Under the pieces are notes generated by a model. The model was not told where the DNA came from. It saw only the letters and a list, made by a program, of their open reading frames with translations, and did not search any database. Shown here one piece after another: positions 32,809-37,478 of a DNA stretch of 37,478 nucleotides. The position numbers were made by a program, and so were the translations under genes. The first letter of the stretch is position 1; each line of letters opens with the position of its first letter. Source of the stretch: an uncultured Bacilli bacterium (GTDB lineage: Bacteria > Bacillota_I > Bacilli_A > RF39 > UBA660); NCBI GenBank assembly GCA_934155185.1, contig CAKPGT010000010.1, forward strand, positions 1-37,478, read 5' to 3'.

Positions 32809-32934
32809 GAATACTTGAAATCTAACACACAAAATTAATGTCAGTATAGCCTGATAAAAAGTAATAAAGCAAAATGCTATTATAAGTACAATAAATTTAA
32901 ATAGTTTACCTTGAAACATGTTATTTGGATACAT
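32746..32934 (-). CDS. Possible small hydrophobic protein antisense to the ysxE end
   Basis: On the minus strand a 62-residue frame starts at 32934 with MYPNNMFQGKLFKFIVLII. AAAGGTGA sits five bases before its ATG, a real-looking ribosome site. Two or three hydrophobic segments follow (FIVLIIAFCFITF, AILTLILCV, FLLFIDIVILYF). The 3' third overlaps the ysxE-like coding sequence. No homologue is recognised. The AT-rich strand readily produces hydrophobic frames, so the ribosome site is the main argument. Confidence 0.35.
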   Translation of the reverse strand: MYPNNMFQGKLFKFIVLIIAFCFITFYQAILTLILCVRFQVFLLFIDIVILYFCIFCLIFHK

Positions 32935-32979
32935 ATAATCACCTTTGTTATATAATATGTAACATTAGCCCTTTTTGCT

Positions 32980-33010
32980 AACCATATTTATAAAAAAATA
33001 TGGTTTTTTT
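32980..33010 (+). terminator. Terminator after the spoVID-ysxE pair
   Basis: AACCATATTT (32980-32989) pairs perfectly with AAATATGGTT (32996-33005) around a six-base loop, followed by T. It lies 171 bases after the ysxE-like stop. Confidence 0.85.
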
Positions 33011-33020
33011 TATAAAAAAA

Positions 33021-33029
33021 TGTTATCAT
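33021..33029 (+). promoter_or_regulatory. Extended -10 of the InlB-repeat pilin-like gene
   Basis: TGT (33021-33023) then TATCAT (33024-33029), 25 bases before the ATG and directly after the preceding terminator. Confidence 0.45.
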
Positions 33030-33054
33030 ATATTTATGGTAGGAGTGATACTTA

Positions 33055-33666
33055 ATGTCTAGAAAGAAACTAAATAATAAAGGTTTTGCAGTGTCTTCTG
33101 TTTTATATACTCTATTAATTGCATTTTTATTGTTTTTAGGAGCTGCCTTAGCACAGTTTTCATCATCAGCAAGAATACTTAGCAAGGCTGATGATGATTT
33201 AACTGATAGTTATACAGAGTTGCCTTATAATAGTACTAAACAAGAATTATATCAAATTAGAATTTATTATATTGTTGATGGGGGCACGTTACCCTCTAGT
33301 GCAACAAATTATAAATTAAATGGTGGATATATAGTGCCGGCAAATTCAAAATATTCTTTTTTTACGGCAAGCAACATAGGAGCTAATGATACAATTTATG
33401 AACAAATGAAATTCCCATATTTACCTAAGTCAGGTGGTAGTGACGGTTTTAATATTACAAGAGAAGGTTATACATTTAGTGGATGGAAGACTAAGATTAT
33501 GTATTGGTATAAACCTGATAATGGTAACGAGTACGGAGGAGTAAAAGAGCAGATAGGTAATTTTCTTACGTTAAAATCAATAAATAAATATGTACGTAAA
33601 AATAACCCTATTGAAAAAGTAAATAATATTCAGGTTCATTACATAGCTGATTGGAAGAAAAATTAA
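33055..33666 (+). CDS. Pilin-like surface protein with InlB-type repeat
   Basis: A 203-residue protein. The N-terminus SRKKLNNKG then FAVSSVLYTLLIAFLLFLG looks like a class III prepilin leader: a basic stretch ending in Gly, then a 20-residue helix. Ser stands at +5 instead of Glu. The outer part contains IRIYYIVDGGTLP and, near the C-terminus, EGYTFSGWKT ... HYIADWKK, the pattern of a Listeria-Bacteroides (InlB B-type) repeat. It should be surface-exposed and may be handled by the Tad-like machine encoded at 21035-25588. AGGAGTGAT precedes the ATG. Confidence 0.6.
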   Translation: MSRKKLNNKGFAVSSVLYTLLIAFLLFLGAALAQFSSSARILSKADDDLTDSYTELPYNSTKQELYQIRIYYIVDGGTLPSSATNYKLNGGYIVPANSKYSFFTASNIGANDTIYEQMKFPYLPKSGGSDGFNITREGYTFSGWKTKIMYWYKPDNGNEYGGVKEQIGNFLTLKSINKYVRKNNPIEKVNNIQVHYIADWKKN

Positions 33667-33669
33667 CTA

Positions 33670-33698
33670 TTGTTATTAATTAAAATTTTTGTTATACT
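33670..33698 (+). promoter_or_regulatory. Promoter of the valS T-box transcript
   Basis: TTGTTA (33670-33675), a 17-base spacer and TATACT (33693-33698) with TGT directly upstream. The transcript should start near 33705. Confidence 0.7.
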
Positions 33699-33704
33699 AT
33701 GTTT

Positions 33705-33943
33705 ATATTTTGTAAAAGCGGTGAAGAAGAGGAGTAAGTTAATTACTTATTAAAGAAAGTAGACGGTAGATGAAAGTCTATATAAGTATTAACCTAAGGT
33801 AGCTTTGGAGCTCGCCCTTTGAAGTAATAGTAGAGGGGTGCGTTAATCATACGTTAATGATATTAAGAGCATATCTTATGATATGAATTAAGGTGGTACC
33901 GTGGACAATATAAGTTCATCCTTTAGTTAGGATGGACTTTTTT
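33705..33943 (+). promoter_or_regulatory. T-box leader (valine, GUA specifier)
   Basis: A tRNA-sensing antitermination leader for valS. The 5' side reads GGTGAAGAAGAGGAGTA (33719 onward), and the apical Stem I part AGAAAGTAGACGGTAGATG resembles the conserved AG-bulge/T-loop region. The specifier appears to be GTA at 33799-33801, followed by GCTTTGGAGC as in known leaders, and GUA is a valine codon. The T-box AAGGTGGTACCGTGG lies at 33890-33904. Its UGGU bulge complements an ACCA tRNA end. The competing terminator is AAGTTCATCCT (33912-33922) with AGGATGGACTT (33929-33939) and a T-tract. Uncharged tRNA-Val should favour read-through into valS. Confidence 0.95.
33912..33943 (+). terminator. Regulated terminator of the valS T-box
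   Basis: An 11-bp stem with one G-U pair, loop TTAGTT, then T. Its left arm lies just downstream of the T-box bases that form the antiterminator. Confidence 0.9.
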
Positions 33944-33967
33944 AAATACAAAAAGGAGGAATTTACA

Positions 33968-36526
33968 ATGTTAGATAAGAAATATGACCATATAAAGGTA
34001 GAAAAGGGAAAGTACGATTCCTGGGTAAAACATAATTATTTTAAGGCAGGTGACTTAACTAAAGAAGCATTTTCTATAGTTATACCACCACCTAATGTAA
34101 CTGGTAAACTTCATTTAGGTCATGCTTGGGATACAACTCTTCAGGATATAATTATCCGTTATAAAAAATTGGATGGTTATGATGCACTATGGCTTCCTGG
34201 TATGGATCATGCTGCTATTGCAACTGAAGTTAAGGTTGTAGACAGACTAAAAAAAGAAGGAATAAACAAGCGTGATTTAGGACGCGAAGGATTCCTTAAT
34301 AAAGCCTGGGAGTGGAAGGAAGAGTATGCAAGTACTATTAGAAGTCAGTGGGGTAAGTTAGGACTTGCACTTGATTATTCAAGAGAGCGTTTTACTTTAG
34401 ATGAGGGTTTAAATAAAGCTGTTAATGAAGTATTTGTAAGATATTATAATGAGGGAATTATATATAGAGGCGAGAGAATAATAAACTGGGATCCAGTTCA
34501 AAAAACCGCACTATCTAATGAAGAAGTTATATATAAAGATATTCCTGGTGCTTTTTATCATATAAAATACTTTATTGAGGGTAGTAGTGACTACCTAGAA
34601 GTTGCAACAACAAGACCTGAAACTCTATTTGGTGATACGGCTGTTGCAGTTAATCCAGAAGATGAAAGATATAATAAATTAATTGGAAAAAACGTTATTT
34701 TACCTGTTGTTGGTAAATTAATACCTATAGTAGGAGATGAACATGCTGATCCTTTATTCGGAACTGGTGTAGTTAAGATAACACCGGCACATGATCCTAA
34801 TGATTTTGAGGTAGGAAACCGTCATAATCTAGATAGAGTAGTTGTAATGAATGAAGATGCAACTATGAATAGCAATGCGGGCAAATATGAAGGCATGGAT
34901 AGATTTGAATGCCGTGATGCTTTAATTAAAGATTTAAAAGATAGCGATTTGCTTATTAAGATAGAAGAAATGACACATAGTGTTGGACATTCTGAAAGAA
35001 CAGGTGTAATGGTTGAACCTTATCTTTCTAAACAATGGTTTGTTGATATGAAAGAACTATCTAAGAAGGTATTAGAAAATCAAGAAAATAAAGATACTAA
35101 AGTAAACTTTGTACCTGAAAGATTTGAAAAAATACTAAATAACTGGATGAGTGATTGCCATGATTGGTGCATTTCAAGACAGCTATGGTGGGGTCATAGA
35201 ATTCCAGCTTGGTATAAGGAAGATAAAGTATATGTTGGACTTGATGAACCTAAAGAAGATGGATGGAAGCGTGATGAAGACGTTTTAGATACTTGGTTTT
35301 CATCTGCATTATGGCCATTTAGTACTTTAGGATGGCCAGATAAAACGCCAGATTTTGATAGATACTTTCCAAATAGTGTATTAGTTACAGGATATGATAT
35401 TATCTTTTTCTGGGTATGTAGAATGGTATTTCAATCTCTTAAATTAACCGGTAAAAGACCGTTTAAAGATTGTTTAATACATGGTCTTATTCGTGATAAA
35501 GAAGGCCGTAAAATGTCTAAAAGCTTAGGTAATGGTGTTGATCCAATGGATGTAATAGATTCATATGGAGCTGATTCATTAAGATGGTTTTTAACTACTA
35601 ATTCATCACCAGGACAAGACTTAAGATATGATGAAGACAAGTTAAAAGCTACATGGAATTTCATTAACAAAATATGGAATGCTTCAAGATATGTATTAAT
35701 GAATACTGAAGACTTAAAAGAAATTAATTTAAATGATTTAACAAGTAGTGATAAATGGATATTAACTAAGTTAAATAATACAATTAAAAGTGTCAGAAAA
35801 AGTATGGATAAATATGACTTTAATATAGTAGGTAAAGAACTATATAAATTTATATGGGAAGATTTCTGTGATACATATATAGAATATAGCAAAGTATCAA
35901 TTGATAATATATCTACTAAATCATGTTTAATACTTGTTTTAACAGATATAATTAAAATGCTTCATCCATTTATGCCATATGTTACAGATGAAATATATTC
36001 ATCACTTCCTATTAAAGATAGTGAAAATGTAATATTATCTAGTTATCCAAAATATGATAAAGCACAGGTATATAAGGAATCTGAAAAGGAAATGGATGCA
36101 TTAATTAGTATTATATCTAGCATTCGTAATATAAAGGCAGAAAATGATATACCTAAAGGATTTGGTATAATAAATAATTTTAAAGAAGAATATAAATATA
36201 TTATTGATGATAATAAGGATATATTGACAAGACAGTTAAAGTGTGATATTATAGTATCTTCATCAAATGAAGAAGTACAAAAAGATGTACCTTTCTCTTA
36301 CGGAACACTTACATTGTGTTATAAGGGTAAAGAAATTACTAAAGAAGATATCGAAGCTTTGGAAAAAGAAAAAGATGCTTTAATAAGTAGTATAGAAAGA
36401 AGAAAAAAACTATTATCTAATACTGGATATGTTAATAATGCACCAGAAAAAATAGTTAACTTAGAAAGAGAAAAGCTAAATGATGAAGAAAGTAAGTTAA
36501 AAACATTGCTAGATAAATTAAATTAG
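33968..36526 (+). CDS. valS: Valyl-tRNA synthetase, class I
   Basis: An 852-residue cytoplasmic enzyme charging tRNA-Val. HLGH (49-52) in PPNVTGKLHLGHAWD is the HIGH signature, and KMSKS lies at about 515-519 (GRKMSKSLGNG). The large editing CP1 domain lies between (TTRPETLFGDTAVAV, GTGVVKITPAHDPND). The DALR-type anticodon domain and a C-terminal charged coiled coil (EALEKEKDALISSIERRKK) complete the ValRS architecture. ATG 33968 is used because AAAAGGAGGA lies just upstream. The in-frame start at 33932 would be inside the T-box terminator. Confidence 0.98.
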   Translation: MLDKKYDHIKVEKGKYDSWVKHNYFKAGDLTKEAFSIVIPPPNVTGKLHLGHAWDTTLQDIIIRYKKLDGYDALWLPGMDHAAIATEVKVVDRLKKEGINKRDLGREGFLNKAWEWKEEYASTIRSQWGKLGLALDYSRERFTLDEGLNKAVNEVFVRYYNEGIIYRGERIINWDPVQKTALSNEEVIYKDIPGAFYHIKYFIEGSSDYLEVATTRPETLFGDTAVAVNPEDERYNKLIGKNVILPVVGKLIPIVGDEHADPLFGTGVVKITPAHDPNDFEVGNRHNLDRVVVMNEDATMNSNAGKYEGMDRFECRDALIKDLKDSDLLIKIEEMTHSVGHSERTGVMVEPYLSKQWFVDMKELSKKVLENQENKDTKVNFVPERFEKILNNWMSDCHDWCISRQLWWGHRIPAWYKEDKVYVGLDEPKEDGWKRDEDVLDTWFSSALWPFSTLGWPDKTPDFDRYFPNSVLVTGYDIIFFWVCRMVFQSLKLTGKRPFKDCLIHGLIRDKEGRKMSKSLGNGVDPMDVIDSYGADSLRWFLTTNSSPGQDLRYDEDKLKATWNFINKIWNASRYVLMNTEDLKEINLNDLTSSDKWILTKLNNTIKSVRKSMDKYDFNIVGKELYKFIWEDFCDTYIEYSKVSIDNISTKSCLILVLTDIIKMLHPFMPYVTDEIYSSLPIKDSENVILSSYPKYDKAQVYKESEKEMDALISIISSIRNIKAENDIPKGFGIINNFKEEYKYIIDDNKDILTRQLKCDIIVSSSNEEVQKDVPFSYGTLTLCYKGKEITKEDIEALEKEKDALISSIERRKKLLSNTGYVNNAPEKIVNLEREKLNDEESKLKTLLDKLN

Positions 36527-36544
36527 AAAGATAGGTGGTTTTGG

Positions 36545-36925
36545 ATGTTAGAATGCATGCAAAGTTTAGGAAAAAGAGATTTAGAAACTGCTAAATTAGA
36601 TTATGAATATGAATTTTATGATAGATATTTATCTTATTATGCTAATATTGATATTAATGAAGGATTATTTAGAGCAAATGGACATGATCAAAAAAGTTTT
36701 TCTGAACTAAATAATATTTATTCCTCTTCTTGCACTGTTCCTTCACAGCAAAGAAGTAGTGAGCAAAAACTAGCTGATAGCTTTGCGTTTTATGTTGCAG
36801 TAGGTGTTATTAGAATGATAAATTCTGATTACTATATAAATATGGAAAAACTTGAAAGGTTTACAAAAAAATATAGAGCATTAAATGGTATAGAAGATAT
36901 ATCTTATTCTATGGGAGCTAAATAA
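36545..36925 (+). CDS. Hypothetical 126-residue protein downstream of valS
   Basis: A soluble, Tyr- and Glu-rich protein with no signal peptide or membrane helix. It reads MLECMQSLGKRDLETAKLDYEY and later DSFAFYVAVGVIRMINSDYY, then a basic LERFTKKYRAL helix. AGGTGG (36532-36537) is a good ribosome site seven bases before the ATG, and the gene begins 18 bases after valS, so it should be read from the T-box transcript. No family was recognised. A terminator folds over its stop codon. Confidence 0.6.
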   Translation: MLECMQSLGKRDLETAKLDYEYEFYDRYLSYYANIDINEGLFRANGHDQKSFSELNNIYSSSCTVPSQQRSSEQKLADSFAFYVAVGVIRMINSDYYINMEKLERFTKKYRALNGIEDISYSMGAK

Positions 36926-36936
36926 GCTCCTTTTTT
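36914..36936 (+). terminator. Terminator overlapping the stop codon of the small gene
   Basis: GGAGCT (36914-36919) pairs with AGCTCC (36925-36930) around loop AAATA, and six T follow. The TAA stop spans the loop and first base of the right arm. Confidence 0.9.
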
Positions 36937-37013
36937 CGTAAGAATATTATTGGCAATTTGTACGTATGTATGGTATATATTTTACATAGGGGTAGTCAAT
37001 AAATCAAGATAAA

Positions 37014-37327
37014 ATGCATTTAGTAAAACAAATATTTAATAATGAAACTATTAGAACTGTATGGGATAATGAAGCAGAAAAGAATTATATTAGTGTAGTT
37101 GATATAGTTGGAGTCTTATCCTAAAGTGATAATCCTAGGAATTATTGGAAAGTACTCAAACAAGATTAAAAAAGGAAGGAAATGAGTCGGTTACAAATTG
37201 TAACCAACTGAAATTGATAGTCTCGGACGGTAAGTATTATAGTACTGATGTTGTTGATATTGAAGGTATGTTTAGAATAATAGAATCCATTCCTAGTAAG
37301 AATGCTGAAGTGTTTTGTACAAAATGA
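37014..37327 (+). pseudogene. Bro-N antirepressor-like pseudogene
   Basis: A Bro-N/phage antirepressor domain is readable but broken. ATG 37014 gives FNNETIRTVWDNEAEKNYIS and VVDIVGVLS, then a TAA where homologues have a polar residue. The frame resumes with SDNPRNYWKVLKQ and is then shifted by one missing base in an A-rich run. The second frame continues RLKKEGNESVTNCNQLKL, DGKYYSTDVVDIEGMFRIIE and SIPSKNAEVF to TGA at 37327. Intact family members begin FNNxxIRxVWD and have DGKxxxTDVxDxExxFRIIQSIPS. It is inactive, a trace of a mobile or phage-derived gene, with no other phage genes around it. Confidence 0.75.
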
Positions 37328-37329
37328 CA

Positions 37330-37464
37330 TTGAATAGAAATATACAGGATATACTTTATTTTAAAGGAATTATTGATTTTAATAATGATTATGTAAAACT
37401 TGATAAAATTGATAAAAAAGAAAATAATGGTAATTGGAATGTTATATTATCTGTTTTAAATTAA
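37330..37464 (+). CDS. Short frame at the window end, likely a decayed fragment
   Basis: The frame from TTG 37330 to TAA 37464 encodes 44 residues (DILYFKGIIDFNNDYVKL and then NGNWNVILSVLN). No ribosome site precedes it, and it follows the Bro-N pseudogene at once, so it may be the remnant of that gene's neighbour or C-terminal region. No family was recognised. Confidence 0.15.
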   Translation: MNRNIQDILYFKGIIDFNNDYVKLDKIDKKENNGNWNVILSVLN

Positions 37465-37478
37465 TCAATATGTCGTGT

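Noticed and set aside
1..37478. CRISPR array, tRNA, rRNA, transposase or integrase
   Set aside because: No regularly spaced repeats, no tRNA-like cloverleaf, no rRNA sequence and no recombinase motifs were seen on either strand.

Overview
The window is a strongly AT-rich bacterial chromosome segment with clear Firmicutes (Bacillota) character. Shine-Dalgarno sites are strong, promoters are of the sigma-A type, there is a T-box leader, and several gene pairs are the same as in Bacillus (spoVD-mraY-spoVE, yqeG-yqeH, sigG next to ylmC, cdsA-rasP, spoVID-ysxE). TGG encodes Trp, so the standard bacterial code applies. TAA and TAG end almost every gene and TGA is nearly absent as a stop. The best guess, by inference, is an uncultured spore-forming member of the Bacilli/Mollicutes-related gut lineages. 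No rRNA, tRNA, CRISPR array, transposase or integrase was seen.

Region 1 (1-6291) is cell-wall and division/sporulation work: a DacF-like D,D-carboxypeptidase, SpoVD-type PBP, MraY, a NUDIX hydrolase and a SpoVE/FtsW flippase-polymerase. This is a thinned dcw cluster without murE, murD or murG. Region 2 (6292-7161) is a decayed gene behind an intact promoter. Region 3 (7233-16952) holds PrsW, YqeG, YqeH, a pilin-domain remnant, SigG on the minus strand, YlmC, a DUF5684 protein, a CPBP protease, CdsA, RasP/RseP, Fmt, a rhomboid protease and a membrane-anchored thioredoxin-like protein. It is unusually rich in intramembrane proteases.

Region 4 (17036-20910) is accessory. It has a 34-residue-repeat protein, a 13-residue amphipathic peptide with an excellent ribosome site, a catalytically degenerate CPBP-like protein, a secreted membrane-anchored protein, and a DUF4143-type ATPase whose promoter is bracketed by two copies of a structured RNA-like hairpin.

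Region 5 (21035-29518) is a Tad-like pilus or secretion operon: TadE, a second TadE/G-like protein, TadZ, TadA, TadB and TadC. It is followed by two large class III-type prepilins with GFTLVEL leaders that alternate with two copies of a single-pass membrane protein. The second copy is nearly identical to the first at the DNA level but is frameshifted. A third relic of the pilin C-terminal domain lies about 16 kb upstream, at 9920-10078.

Region 6 (29558-37478) has lysS, a SpoVID-like LysM spore-coat protein with a YsxE/CotS-like partner, another pilin-like surface protein with an InlB-type repeat, and valS under a T-box with a GUA specifier. A small unknown gene follows, then a Bro-N antirepressor pseudogene. 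Genes for wall synthesis, sporulation sigma control and coat assembly are thus interleaved with a surface-pilus system and small accessory elements. The most unusual signals are the paired hairpins at 19541-19654, the 13-codon gene at 18131, and the pilin/membrane-protein cassettes.
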